This document shows, one piece after another, positions 34,601 through 44,538 of a stretch of DNA of 64,000 bases. Origin of the DNA: Tubulanus polymorphus. Taxonomy: Eukaryota > Nemertea > Palaeonemertea > Tubulaniformes > Tubulanidae. How positions within the stretch are numbered: position 1 is the stretch's first letter; the number at the start of each line of letters is the position of its first letter. Below the pieces are notes generated by a model. The model saw only the letters and a list, made by a program, of their open reading frames with translations, searched no databases and had not been told where the DNA came from. The stretch is taken from assembly GCF_964204645.1 (NCBI RefSeq), contig NC_134025.1:16582001-16646000 (forward strand), written 5' to 3'. Made by a program: the position numbers and the translations under genes.

Positions 34601-36754
34601 TATCCTGAAAATATAAAGTTTAAAACAAGAAACTTACCTTATTGCCCAGAACATTTAACTGTAGATGATAGTTATTTAAGTGAATACCAGAAGAAAATAA
34701 AACCGAAAGATCATGTTTTTACAGAAAAATTAATACTTACTCAAAATAATAAATACAATTATATTGTTCATTATAGAATGTTAAAATTTTATCTAAAACA
34801 AGGAATGAAATTAAAGAAAGTACATAGATATATTGAATTTAATCAATCAAAGTGGTTAGAAAAATATATAGATTTCAATACTCAACAGAGAACCATATCA
34901 AAAACAGATTTTGAAAAAGATTTCTTCAAATTAATGAATAATAGTTTTTATGGTAAAACATGTGAAAATATTAGAAATAGAAATGATATTGAATTAGTAA
35001 ATAATTCTGAACGATTGAGACACCTACAATCAAGTCCTAGACATTTAGGAAATAAAAGATTTGAGGATTATTTAACCGCGGTAAAATTAAAAAGAACGTC
35101 TATTAAATTCAATAAACCTATATTTATTGGTTCGACTGTTTTAGAATTATCAAAATTACTAATGTATGAATTCTATTATAATGTATTACAACCTCATTTT
35201 GGGGAAAAGAATATAGAAATTCTATACTTTGATTCTGTTACAGCAGACACCCCAATATTATTAAAATGTAATGATAAAATATTGATAAGAAGAATTTCAG
35301 AAATAATTCCAAAACAAAATGAATGTTATATTTCATATGGAGAAAAAGAATTAATACAAATAAATGGTTTAATGGATGTTTGGACAAGAAATGGATGGAA
35401 AAAATTAAAGAATATAATTAGACATAAAACGAATAAGAAAATCTATAGAGTTAGAACTAAATTAGGATTTGTTGATATTACTGAAGACCATAGTTTGATT
35501 AAACAAAATGGTAATGAAATAAAACCAACTGATATAAAAATTGGAGATGAATTATTACATAAAAGATTTTTCCCAAGAATGAATCATATGTCATTTGATG
35601 AAATAATTGATAATATTTATAATATAGAACCCGAAACATTGGAAGAAAAAGAATATTTTATCAAAGGATTTTTCATGGGTGATGGTTCAGCAGGTGTGTA
35701 TAATTATGTTAGTGGAACTAAATATTGTTGGTATTTATGCAATCAAGACTTAAAATTATTAGAAAGAATTGAGAAATTCTGTGAAGAAGTTTATTCACAT
35801 AAAACATTCAAAATCATAGATGTTATGAAATCATCGCAATGTTATAGAATACATGTGAATAATCCTAAAGATTTTGCTATAAAATATAATAACGAATTCT
35901 ATATTCATGCAATAGTGAAAAGTAATACTTCAACAAAAGAAAAGATAGTTCCAGATTATGTATTAAATGCAAAAAATAATTTAAGAAAATGGTTCTTCAT
36001 TGGATTCTATGCAGCAGATGGTTCAAAAAGTTTCCAAAACCGCAAAACAATATCTTTAGCTCAAAAAGGAAAAGTTGCTATATCAGGATTGAATATATTA
36101 TGCACTTCATTAGGATTTAATATGAATATTGGATTGATTAAATCTAAACCAAATTGCTTTAATTTAAGCCATGTAGAAAATGAGTTAACAGAAGAAGTTA
36201 AGGATTTATTTGAAATATATAACCCAACAGATTATGTTTATGATTTATCAACTGAAGATGGTACATTTAACTGTGGATTTCCATTAATAGCGGTCAATAC
36301 TGACGCCTACATACTAAAAATCAAGACAAATAATATAACAAAAGACTTAAAAACATTAAAACATTATTTTGATTTTAGCAATTACCCCAAAGATCATGAA
36401 TTGTTTAGCAATGATAATAAAAAGATTCCTGGTAAATTTAAAGATGAATTAGGGGGTGATGAAATGATTGAATTTGTTGGGATAAGAAGTAAAATGTATA
36501 GTTACAGAACAAAAGATCATGAAGCTAAAAAGTTAAAAGGAATAACAAAACATGTGGTTGATAAACATATAGAATTTCAAGATTATATAAAGTGTTTATA
36601 TAAATCAATTGTAATGAAACACAAAATAAATTATTTAAGATCAGAAGATCATGAGATGTACATTAATGAAGTTGAAAAAACTAGTTTAAATCCATTTGAT
36701 GATAAAAGGCATATTTCAGATGATGGTATAAAAACATTACCTTATAGCCATTAA
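31684..36754 (+). pseudogene. protein-primed DNA polymerase B with intein, frameshifted
   Basis: Polinton replicase. The start at 31684 lies in the TIR (MGENEHQLENNN, then a zinc finger YYCQYCKKY...H...H). Breaks: shift in a seven-A run at 31809-31815; a ten-base duplication-like insertion (TAGAACTGAG) near 33012; a one-base loss near 33165. From 33191 the frame is open to 36754. Visible: second finger (IKCEVCNEF), exonuclease motif DFES, the endonuclease-VII-like site (CCYCEKRF...VRDHDHLNSKY), motif A (IDANNLYG), motif B (LMNNSFYGKT), and motif C split by an intein (YFD / TDAYI). Either a recently dead gene or one with assembly indels. Clearly diverged from the A and C polymerases. Confidence 0.9.
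35234..36298 (+). other. intein with LAGLIDADG homing endonuclease in PolB motif C
   Basis: 355 codons between YFD and TDAYIL, exactly where A and C have an uninterrupted YFDTDSYIL. N-terminal block SVTADTPILLKC begins with Ser, the splicing nucleophile. A block-B TxxH is seen in DITEDHSLI. Two LAGLIDADG-type helices carry FIKGFFMGDGSAG and FFIGFYAADGSKS. The C-terminal block reads VYDLSTEDGTFNCG and ends IAVN before Thr+1. The penultimate residue is Val, not the usual His. The insertion site corresponds to the pol-c type site known in archaeal and viral family B polymerases. The frame is continuous on both sides, so self-splicing is plausible but unproven. Confidence 0.9.
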
Positions 36755-38067
36755 AACATAAAATCAATATCATCATACTCGAAATCACTATTAGCTTCTT
36801 CATTTTCATTTAATTGTTCAGGTTCTTCTTCCATTCCATTTTTCTCATTTAAATAAATTTCTATCTTGTTCCACATTTCATCTCGCACTCTTTGTTTCTT
36901 TTTGTTTGTTAATTCATCAAATGGAATTATAATATCTAGGTTTAAATAATTTACAATCTTATTTAAAAAGAATTCATAATTTATTGAATCTGTTATTCTA
37001 TTTTCCAAATGATACATTAATATTTGTTTAAATATTTTTTTTATATTTTCCATATCTTCTTCTGTTAATTTAGGTTTTTCATAATAATCGTTAAATAATA
37101 AATATAAATACATTTTCTTTTGTTTTGTGTTAAATGTTGGTGGAATAATTGTTTTTATAATATCTTTTTTAGTTATTTCACCATTTTTATTTTCTATTAT
37201 TTTCATTTTTTCAAGCCATTGCATATATTCTGGTGTATGATCTTCTATAGAAAATATTTTAAAAATTTTATCAAGATAATTTAATTTTGGTTCTATAAGA
37301 AAATTTCTAGTTTTTTCTTCACCCCATAAATTCCTTTGCCATCCACAATCAACACAAAATAACACAGTACCTTCTTGCCTTAAGGTCGCATAAATACATT
37401 GTGGGCATTTTTGTTTATAATTTACTGGTAATAGATCTTCATTAAGCTCTTGGTATTTTCTTACGTTTTCTTTATGTTTTATTGTTCTATTATGTAGATT
37501 TGAATTACTTGTTGTAATAATCAATTTACAATATTTACAATAATATGTTTTTCTTGTTAATTCATTATATTGTTTTTCTAACTTTTTAACTGTTTCTTCA
37601 TTATCTGGTAACGTTTTCTCATATTTTATTTTTTCTAATAAATTATTTTTTCTTGCATTGAATTCAGTTTCAAATTTATTAGAAATTTTATCTATATGTA
37701 CTTTACGAAATTGATGATTCTCCCAATCTTCTATATTTTCAGGGTTATATTTTATTCGACAAGGCTCACAGAAATAATCTTTTATATTATCCTTATCATA
37801 GAATAAGAAAGGTCTTTTCCAAATAATTTCACGTTCAACTTCAACAGAATTATTATTACTTTCGTTACTGTCAACATTAACTATAAAGTTATTATTTTTA
37901 CACTTCTCCGAATGTTTTTTGAAATAATTTCTAGAGAATGTTTTATTACATTTTGGGCAGTTTATTTTAGGGGGTTTATAATTTTCATCATGTTTTTTCA
38001 TATGTCGAGCCTTATTACTTTTTCTTAGAAGTTCACCACAAATTTCGCATGCTATCTTCTCATCCAT
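36751..38067 (-). CDS. zinc-finger/zinc-ribbon protein, VLTF3-like late transcription factor candidate
   Basis: 438 residues on the reverse strand, its stop overlapping the polymerase stop. N-terminus: C2H2-type fingers (CEICGELL...H, CPKCNKTF...H), a third at CEPCRIKY...H and a fourth at CKYCKLII...H. At about 225-250 there is a zinc ribbon (CPQCIYATL...CVDCGW). Then comes a helical C-terminus (TPEYMQWLEKMK, IIPPTFNTKQKK, INYEFFLNKIVNYL) and an acidic tail. The zinc ribbon followed by a helical 'NY.F.L.K' domain resembles poxvirus VLTF3-type transcription factors carried by many Polintons. The assignment rests on pattern, not alignment. Upstream is TTTTAATAAAAT-TTTTCC-TTAATAAATGG. Confidence 0.6.
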   Translation of the reverse strand: MDEKIACEICGELLRKSNKARHMKKHDENYKPPKINCPKCNKTFSRNYFKKHSEKCKNNNFIVNVDSNESNNNSVEVEREIIWKRPFLFYDKDNIKDYFCEPCRIKYNPENIEDWENHQFRKVHIDKISNKFETEFNARKNNLLEKIKYEKTLPDNEETVKKLEKQYNELTRKTYYCKYCKLIITTSNSNLHNRTIKHKENVRKYQELNEDLLPVNYKQKCPQCIYATLRQEGTVLFCVDCGWQRNLWGEEKTRNFLIEPKLNYLDKIFKIFSIEDHTPEYMQWLEKMKIIENKNGEITKKDIIKTIIPPTFNTKQKKMYLYLLFNDYYEKPKLTEEDMENIKKIFKQILMYHLENRITDSINYEFFLNKIVNYLNLDIIIPFDELTNKKKQRVRDEMWNKIEIYLNEKNGMEEEPEQLNENEEANSDFEYDDIDFMF

Positions 38068-38135
38068 TTATTAAGGAAAAATTTTATTAAAATTAATTTT
38101 TAGTGATGAGCGGTAATTTTTTTATGTTATAAATA

Positions 38136-38934
38136 ATGGTAGAATTAAAAGAATACAGAATATTTGTTGATTCTAGAAAACTTATAAATTATAAATCTCA
38201 TAATTTATTAGTACAATTAGATAGAGAATTTAAGAATTGTGTAGATTTAAAATTAGTAAATATAAGTTTATGTAATTCTTTTTATAATATATCGGATAAA
38301 ACTGATGAACATAGAAGCCTTCTTATTTTTGATAAACTTGAAAAAAAATGGATTCATGCTTATGCTTACACCAGGATTATATGATTTAGAAACATTAGAG
38401 CAAGAAATTAATAGAAAAGCTCGGATTAGATTAGGTAATGGTAATTCTAAATTTTATATTAAATTCATAAAAAGTGAGAGCTCTAATAAAATTAAAATAA
38501 AGCTTGATGATGAACTTATTAAACTTGATAAATCTAATCCATTGATGACAAGAAGACATACTTACACGGTAAAAAAACCTATAGCTAAACTATTAGGAAT
38601 TACTCCAAATCAATTTGGTGGAAACAAACACGGTAACTCAAATATAATACCTTTTACACACTTTTATATTTATTGCAATTTAATCGATCCTACAAAAACA
38701 TTCGAAGCAACTAAAGATACAACATGTAATTCTAGTATATTTAACATTTTACCATTGAAGAATGTTAAACAATTTGGAACGCAAATAAATTATAATTTAG
38801 CTGAATGTGATTTTAAACCTTGTATTCCACATTTCAATAATTTTAAATTAGAAATAAGAAATCATAATGGTTATTTAATTGATTTGAATAACTTTCTTGT
38901 AATTTATGAATTAGTTATAAGATGTAAAGAGTAA
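38136..38934 (+). pseudogene. ~260-aa conserved virion-type protein, one frameshift (element B)
   Basis: Homologue of 55754-56515. The first frame (MVELKEYRIFVDSRK) runs to 38384. The rest (TPGLYDLETLEQEIN to VIYELVIRCKE) is in another frame from about 38350, so a single indel lies around 38345-38370. The strand-rich composition and 'L-PGLYNL..L..EIN' pattern suggest a beta-sandwich virion protein, possibly a penton-type minor capsid; this is inference. The upstream GGTAATTTTTTTATGTTATA fits the T-run promoter class. Confidence 0.75.
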
Positions 38935-38950
38935 TTTTTCACCCATATAA

Positions 38951-39304
38951 ATGAATATAACTGTTGGACCGAGTATATGTTTTGGATTTGATTTTAAACG
39001 TGAGAAAGAAATGAAATCTAACATTAATGATGTAATTACACATATCAAAAATATTGCATTTTCTAATGAAACAACATTTGAGTATGAAACAACAATAGAT
39101 AAAGAAACTTTAAATGTAGAAAAGATTACTAATTTAATTAGAGAATCTTTAAGATTTTATGAATTAGATGAAAATTTTATAATCGATGATATTAAGAAAA
39201 TAATAATTGAAATATATACAAATGAAACTAGTAATGAAATAAATGTTGAATTAATCATAAATAAGTTAACTAAATATTTTGAAGTTAGTAATTTTTTTGA
39301 TTAA
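38951..39304 (+). CDS. 117-aa protein, variable middle (element B)
   Basis: Starts MNITVGPSICFGFDFK, identical to the C copy over 16 residues. The middle differs strongly, and the end (INVELIINKLTKYFE-SNFF) is conserved again. Upstream TAATTTTTCACCCATATAAATG. Soluble and helical in appearance. Not recognised. Confidence 0.7.
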   Translation: MNITVGPSICFGFDFKREKEMKSNINDVITHIKNIAFSNETTFEYETTIDKETLNVEKITNLIRESLRFYELDENFIIDDIKKIIIEIYTNETSNEINVELIINKLTKYFEVSNFFD

Positions 39305-39307
39305 TAA

Positions 39308-39529
39308 ATGAGTGATAATAAGTGGATAATAACTGGATTATATAATGGCGCATTACTATCAGTTGGAACGGTTGGTTATTCAATGGTATTAAAAAAAGTA
39401 TTCAAAATGGGAAGTGTTAATGTTGATAGATTTGATATAAATGATATTTTAAAGTTAACATTAGCAGTTACTTTATCTAATTTAACTATTGATTATTTAG
39501 AAAAACAAAAATATATTCCTCCCATATAA
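39308..39529 (+). CDS. 73-aa conserved membrane protein (element B)
   Basis: Identical in protein to 56875-57096 and differing from it by one base over the 222 bases, far less than neighbouring genes. Hydrophobic stretches ALLSVGTVGYSMVL and ILKLTLAVTLSNLTI flank a polar turn. It starts 3 bases after the preceding stop (TTAATAAATGAG). Related small proteins are frequent in invertebrate Polinton-type gene blocks (recollection, not checked). Function unknown. Confidence 0.75.
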   Translation: MSDNKWIITGLYNGALLSVGTVGYSMVLKKVFKMGSVNVDRFDINDILKLTLAVTLSNLTIDYLEKQKYIPPI

Positions 39530-39554
39530 ATGTGTAATTTTTTTTGTTAAATAA

Positions 39555-39977
39555 ATGGCTTCTGCAATTATAACTATTATAGGATCGGCAATTGTTAACG
39601 CTTTAGCATTTACTGGTGGTGGATATTTATTTAAACATATTGATAAAAATAGTTCATTAGGAGAACAAAGAAGACATAACTTAGCGTTAGAGAAATACAA
39701 TAAAGCTGCAGAAGAATATAGAGAAAAGAGACAAAACTATATGGATTACATCAATAAAGAATTATATGATCAGAAGATTTCACATAGAGATTTTCAATCA
39801 GTTGATGATGCAATGAGTTTATATAACGCAGTAACAAATAAAGAAAAATTACATCTATACAAACCTAAATTATCAGATTATTATACCCCAAGTAAAGAAC
39901 AACAGAAATATGAAATAATATGGATTTTAGGTGGAACAGTTATTGTTATATTTGTTGCTTATAAGTTTACTAATTAG
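39555..39977 (+). CDS. 140-aa conserved protein with two hydrophobic ends (element B)
   Basis: An N-terminal hydrophobic stretch (IIGSAIVNALAFTGGGYLF), a long charged helix (LALEKYNKAAEEYREKRQ), a 'DFQSVDDAM' segment, 'PKLSDYYTPS', and a C-terminal transmembrane stretch (IWILGGTVIVIFVAYKF). Nearly identical to 57121-57543. Probably membrane- or virion-associated. Upstream TAATTTTTTTTGTTAAATAAATGG. Confidence 0.75.
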   Translation: MASAIITIIGSAIVNALAFTGGGYLFKHIDKNSSLGEQRRHNLALEKYNKAAEEYREKRQNYMDYINKELYDQKISHRDFQSVDDAMSLYNAVTNKEKLHLYKPKLSDYYTPSKEQQKYEIIWILGGTVIVIFVAYKFTN

Positions 39978-39996
39978 TAATTTTTATTCTAAATAA

Positions 39997-40431
39997 ATGG
40001 AAGATAAAGTTGATAGTATTGATATTATTCCTCATGATATAAATAAAACTAAATTAAAAACATATTTAGAAAAACAAATATTAGAATTTGAAAGTGACTT
40101 AAAGATAAAAAAGAAAAAATATTTAAAAAGTAAAATTATATATTATTTGATTATAAGTGGTTCGGTTACAATTAGTTCTGTAATAACATTTCTAGCAATA
40201 TTCAGCCCATTAACACCTTTAGCTATATCAATTGGTGTATTAGGATTAAGTTCAAGTGTTTTAACTGGTATAAGTTCAAAATTAAATATAAAAAGTAATA
40301 AAGAAAAAATCAAAACTAATATAAAAGAAATTAATAAATTAAAGAACACACTAGATTATATAATAAGTTTAAATGGCCATATAACAGTTGAAGAACAAGA
40401 TAAATTATTAAAAGAATTAATAAATTATTAA
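39997..40431 (+). CDS. 144-aa two-helix membrane protein (element B)
   Basis: An acidic start, a lysine-rich helix, then two close hydrophobic segments (LIISGSVTISSVITFLAIF, LTPLAISIGVLGLSSSVL), then a charged coiled region (IKTNIKEINKLKNTLDYI). Differs from 57562-57996 by a single residue (KIKTN against KIKSN). A hairpin membrane protein of unknown role. Confidence 0.75.
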   Translation: MEDKVDSIDIIPHDINKTKLKTYLEKQILEFESDLKIKKKKYLKSKIIYYLIISGSVTISSVITFLAIFSPLTPLAISIGVLGLSSSVLTGISSKLNIKSNKEKIKTNIKEINKLKNTLDYIISLNGHITVEEQDKLLKELINY

Positions 40432-40447
40432 TTTTTTAGTTATATAA

Positions 40448-41785
40448 ATGGGGTTTCCAAAAGCTTTCCAATATAATAAATCACATGAATATTATAAATA
40501 TAATACTCCAGCAATAGATTTTAGTAACATGATAATATATAAAAATTTAGTTTTACCTTCATTGATTAATTTAGAAATTTATGTTACTGAAACAAACTAT
40601 TTTATTTCTAAAATGGAAAATATATTTAATACATATGAAGTTACTTTTACTCGAGATGAATATAATATATATAAAGTAAAATCTAATATGAAATATTGGC
40701 AGAATCAATTAAATTTTGCTGTTCATTGTGCAACAGCTGGTTGTGGTGTAAGTTGGTATGATCACTTGAATAACTTAGATAAAAATTTGAAATATTCTGA
40801 TTTAAAATTCATTCATACAATATTTAGATTTCATGTATACTTTCAAATTAGAATTATATTAAATGAATTAGAATGCCCTTTACCTGGATCAAAATATCTT
40901 AAAGAATTAGATAATAATATTAATCTATCTAAGTTTTATAAAATATGTAATGAATTTAATATAAATATTAATTTCGATTTTAGAGCGCATGGTAAATTGC
41001 AAGGTGTCGGTGAACAGTATGAAATAAAAAGAATTGATTATATGCATAGAATTGGAGCTTATCATAATTATAAAATTAATAATAATAATGGTTGGGTTTA
41101 TTTTATTGAATCTTATAGTGAAGGATTTACAAAACCCGGTATACAAAGAATAAATCAATCAATTAGAACTTATTTGATATGTATTTTAGGTGCACAAGTT
41201 GAAACAAGATCACCAATAGTTGGAAATAATAGTACTTCATTTGATGCGCAGAAACAATTCAAAGTATTATTTGAAGATTCCATTCATAATGATAAAAATA
41301 GATCGATTCCAGAAAACATTGTAAGATATCAAAATTATTTAGATAAATCACATATTAGATTAAATTATTGTATAGGACCTAATCTATTAATTATTTCTAA
41401 TGATTTAGTATTAAAGATGGGAAATATAATTGGTTATAATAATCTAATTAAAACTGCAACAATAAATAATTCAATTGGATTAAATGATATAAATAAAAAG
41501 ATTATTACTGCTCCAAAATTAATGGAAGGTGAAAAAAATAAAAAACATATTCAATCAACAGAAACTAAAACTAATAATATTAAATTAAATAATGATTCCA
41601 AAATAAAAGATTACAATACTATAGAAAATGGTGCCGTACGGCACCCACACGGTGATATTAAAACCGATAAAATTCAACATGATATAATTAAACTAAATGA
41701 TGATAATAAATCCCATGAAAATACTAAATTAGCTATAACTTGTATAGGAATTGTAATCGGAGGAATATTATATTTTAAATTTTAA
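40448..41785 (+). CDS. 445-aa C-terminally anchored protein (element B)
   Basis: Starts MGFPKAFQYNK. The central part (KYWQNQLNFAVHCATAGCG, FRFHVYFQIRIILNELECPLPG) is conserved in all three elements. It ends in a polar linker and one transmembrane stretch (AITCIGIVIGGILYFKF). A short insertion found only here codes VRHPHG and contains a 16-bp perfect palindrome (41630-41645). Likely a virion surface or membrane protein, by position between small membrane proteins and the capsid gene. Function not recognised. Confidence 0.75.
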   Translation: MGFPKAFQYNKSHEYYKYNTPAIDFSNMIIYKNLVLPSLINLEIYVTETNYFISKMENIFNTYEVTFTRDEYNIYKVKSNMKYWQNQLNFAVHCATAGCGVSWYDHLNNLDKNLKYSDLKFIHTIFRFHVYFQIRIILNELECPLPGSKYLKELDNNINLSKFYKICNEFNININFDFRAHGKLQGVGEQYEIKRIDYMHRIGAYHNYKINNNNGWVYFIESYSEGFTKPGIQRINQSIRTYLICILGAQVETRSPIVGNNSTSFDAQKQFKVLFEDSIHNDKNRSIPENIVRYQNYLDKSHIRLNYCIGPNLLIISNDLVLKMGNIIGYNNLIKTATINNSIGLNDINKKIITAPKLMEGEKNKKHIQSTETKTNNIKLNNDSKIKDYNTIENGAVRHPHGDIKTDKIQHDIIKLNDDNKSHENTKLAITCIGIVIGGILYFKF

Positions 41786-41801
41786 TTTTTTCATTATGTA
41801 A

Positions 41802-43240
41802 ATGGATGTAGAAGGTGGAGAAGATATTGGAATGGATCCTTTTGATGAACCTGACATAACTGATGAACAACCACCTGATTTTGATGAAACAAGTTTTAAT
41901 GATGGTAATGAACCAGAATATAACAATAATTTGAATATGCCTGATTATATTAAAAATGCTGAATCACAATTAAATCCTGAAAATTTAGACCCATATTTAG
42001 TAAAACAAGATTTAGATAATTTAAACAAAATACCTAAATTAGAATATTTAATTGAAAAATCTAATTTTAACATAAATGATGAAGACGTTGGACTTTTAGC
42101 AGATCAATTGAAATTTTTAGATAATGGTAAATGTTATTATCGTTTGAAAGGTGATTATTATATTGATATCACTTATAAAAATAATAAAAATAAAATATTA
42201 TCAGAATCAACTTTAGAAAAATTAAAACCAGATAGAATTAAAATAATAAGTAATAGTAATGAAATAACTGATGTTACACAAAAAGAAATAGATGATAATA
42301 TAGATGTATTTAAACAAAGAATTAATGAATTATTTGAAATAATCAAAAAGAAATCAGAAACAGAAACAACTTCTGAACAGAATATAACTTCCAAAAATAG
42401 TAAACTTAGATCAAATAAAGTTCCAATTGAAAAACTTTTACCGAATGGATTATTTGATGCAACAGATCAAGAATTAGAAGATTTAGATATATTTTCTGAT
42501 AAAGCAATTAGAGAAATTATTAGTATAAGACTTGCATCTGATAAAATTGCACATAATAAAAGTATAAGAGATCAAAAAATTATGTATTTGGAAAAAGAAT
42601 TAACTGATAAAAATAAAGAAATAGAACAATTAAAGTCTGATTTAGATCATCAAGTAATTGATGAAATAGAATATAGGCAAAAAGAATTACGTTTAGAAAA
42701 AGAAATTAGTAATTTAAAAGATAATTTAGAAGTACAGAAAGAAGAAATTAAATTATTATTAAAATCATATGATTATAATATTAATAGATTAAAAGTTATT
42801 TTTAAAGATTTGTTGATTAAACCAAATTCTGAAATATCATTAAAAGACAGGATGAAGTTATTATTTAAATTAGAAGGAATAACAATTCTTTCAATTCTAA
42901 CAGCTGTAACTATGTTATTTACAACAATTGGTTTAGCAATATCAAATGCTTTGAAATCTACTCCTACTCCCACTCCAATAAACCAGATAAACCTCCAGGT
43001 AATAATTCTATACAAGATAAAGTTAAGGATGGTTTAAAGAAATTAGCAAAATATTTATGGGAACTATCTAAAAAATCTGCTGCAGCATTGCCAGGAGTTA
43101 TTGCATCAATTGTTGGTTTTATATTGAAATCTGCAGGAAACATTATTAACTTTGCTGCTGAACATATTATTTTATTTTTAATTACAGTTGTAAGTGCTAT
43201 TATTTTTGGGTTAGTAAATATGATATCAAAAAATAAATAA
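41802..43240 (+). pseudogene. acidic/coiled-coil protein with hydrophobic tail, frameshifted (element B)
   Basis: The N-terminus is acidic (MDVEGGEDIGMDPFDEPDI), the middle has long coiled-coil potential (KEIEQLKSDLDHQVIDEIEY), then comes a hydrophobic region (TILSILTAVTMLFTTIGLAIS). A base missing from a CCC run near 42975, compared with 60866-60880, ends this frame at 43037. The conserved tail (LWELSKKSAAALPGVIASIV, then LFLITVVSAIIFGLVNM) continues in another frame to 43240. Probable membrane-interacting virion protein. Confidence 0.8.
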
Positions 43241-43260
43241 TTAATTTTTTTGTTAAATAA

Positions 43261-44508
43261 ATGAGTGGGAGTTATATAAGTCCTTCGAAGAATCATAGAA
43301 TATCTAATGCTATTAAAGCAGAAAGATTACATCATATAATTACTCATAACCCTTCAAATATTAATCCCGATGAAACTTTATACGTGAGGATTCCTCGATT
43401 AACACAAAATACTTTTTATGTTCCAAATAGTATTTATTTATCAGCTGATATAAAAGTAATCGGTAATAATAATAATTATGTTGTTGATAATGTTGGAAGA
43501 TATTTGATTAAAAAGTTAACAATAAAGATTGGTCCAGAAACAGTTTTCTCATTAGATGATTATAATTTATTTTCACATTATAAAGATTTATGGTTAACTA
43601 AAGAAAATAGAAATAATATGATATTTCAGGGTATTCAATCAGAAAACCAAAATAAATTAAGATCTGAAGCCAATAACGCAGTAGTAAATAATGGTGTAGA
43701 TAATTTGATTAAAAGTATATATGGAAGCAAATATAAAATTCCATTAGACTTTGAATTGATAAATAATAATGCACCTTTATATAAATACGCAATTCAAGAA
43801 GATATTATATTTGAGATAACATTTGCTCCTGTAAATGAAATTGTATTATCTAGCGTTGTTAAAGATATGGGTTATAAATTATCGAATATATGTTTAGAAT
43901 ATAACACAGTAACTAATGAAAATATTGCTAGCACAATTCAAACTCAATACAATCAAGGATTTTCATTATTATATGATTATATTGATAAATTTAAAACTGT
44001 AACTATTAATGCAAATGATGAAATTATTAATGAGAATATTAACTTCCCAAGAAGATCTATTAAAGGTATATTAATATTTTTTACTATTGCAACATATTCT
44101 AATGGTGCAATAAATGTTGATAATTATTATAATCCTGAAATAACAAAAGTAGAAATAACTATCGAAGGAATAGCGAATAAAATATTTTGTCAAGGAATGA
44201 GAATGATTGATCAATGGGTAGAAATTAAAAAACATTTTATGAATGAAAAAGTAAAATCATTTGAAAATTGTAATATTAATCAAATTGATTATTATACCGG
44301 TAATAAATATGCATTATGGTTAGATTTTAGAACAACTGAAGATAATTCATTACATGGTTCTGGGAAAAAACTACAGAACACTAAAGATGGAATACAATTA
44401 TTTATGAAAAAGAATAAAGGAATCAAAAATTTTAAAATGCACATTTATATTATATCTGACGCGCAATTAAATATTGTAAATTCACAATTAGATAGTATTC
44501 AATATTAG
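43261..44508 (+). CDS. probable major capsid protein (element B)
   Basis: 415 residues, intact. The pattern is beta-strand-rich: VRIPRLTQNTFYVPNSIYL, VDNVGRYLIKKLTIKIG, then FEITFAPVNEIVLSS and FRTTEDNSLHGSGKKLQN, ending ISDAQLNIVNSQLDS. Size, conservation, position next to the packaging genes, and my recollection of this family in invertebrate Polinton-type elements support a double-jelly-roll capsid protein; the fold is not demonstrated. Over 90% identical to 61155-62402 of element C. Upstream TTAATTTTTTTGTTAAATAA. Confidence 0.7.
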   Translation: MSGSYISPSKNHRISNAIKAERLHHIITHNPSNINPDETLYVRIPRLTQNTFYVPNSIYLSADIKVIGNNNNYVVDNVGRYLIKKLTIKIGPETVFSLDDYNLFSHYKDLWLTKENRNNMIFQGIQSENQNKLRSEANNAVVNNGVDNLIKSIYGSKYKIPLDFELINNNAPLYKYAIQEDIIFEITFAPVNEIVLSSVVKDMGYKLSNICLEYNTVTNENIASTIQTQYNQGFSLLYDYIDKFKTVTINANDEIINENINFPRRSIKGILIFFTIATYSNGAINVDNYYNPEITKVEITIEGIANKIFCQGMRMIDQWVEIKKHFMNEKVKSFENCNINQIDYYTGNKYALWLDFRTTEDNSLHGSGKKLQNTKDGIQLFMKKNKGIKNFKMHIYIISDAQLNIVNSQLDSIQY

Positions 44509-44538
44509 AAATATAAAGTTAAAATTAAGGATATATAA

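Noticed and set aside
35234-36298. Spliceosomal intron in the B polymerase
   Set aside because: Starts TCT and ends AAT with no GT...AG borders, is open in the polymerase frame, and has intein and LAGLIDADG blocks.
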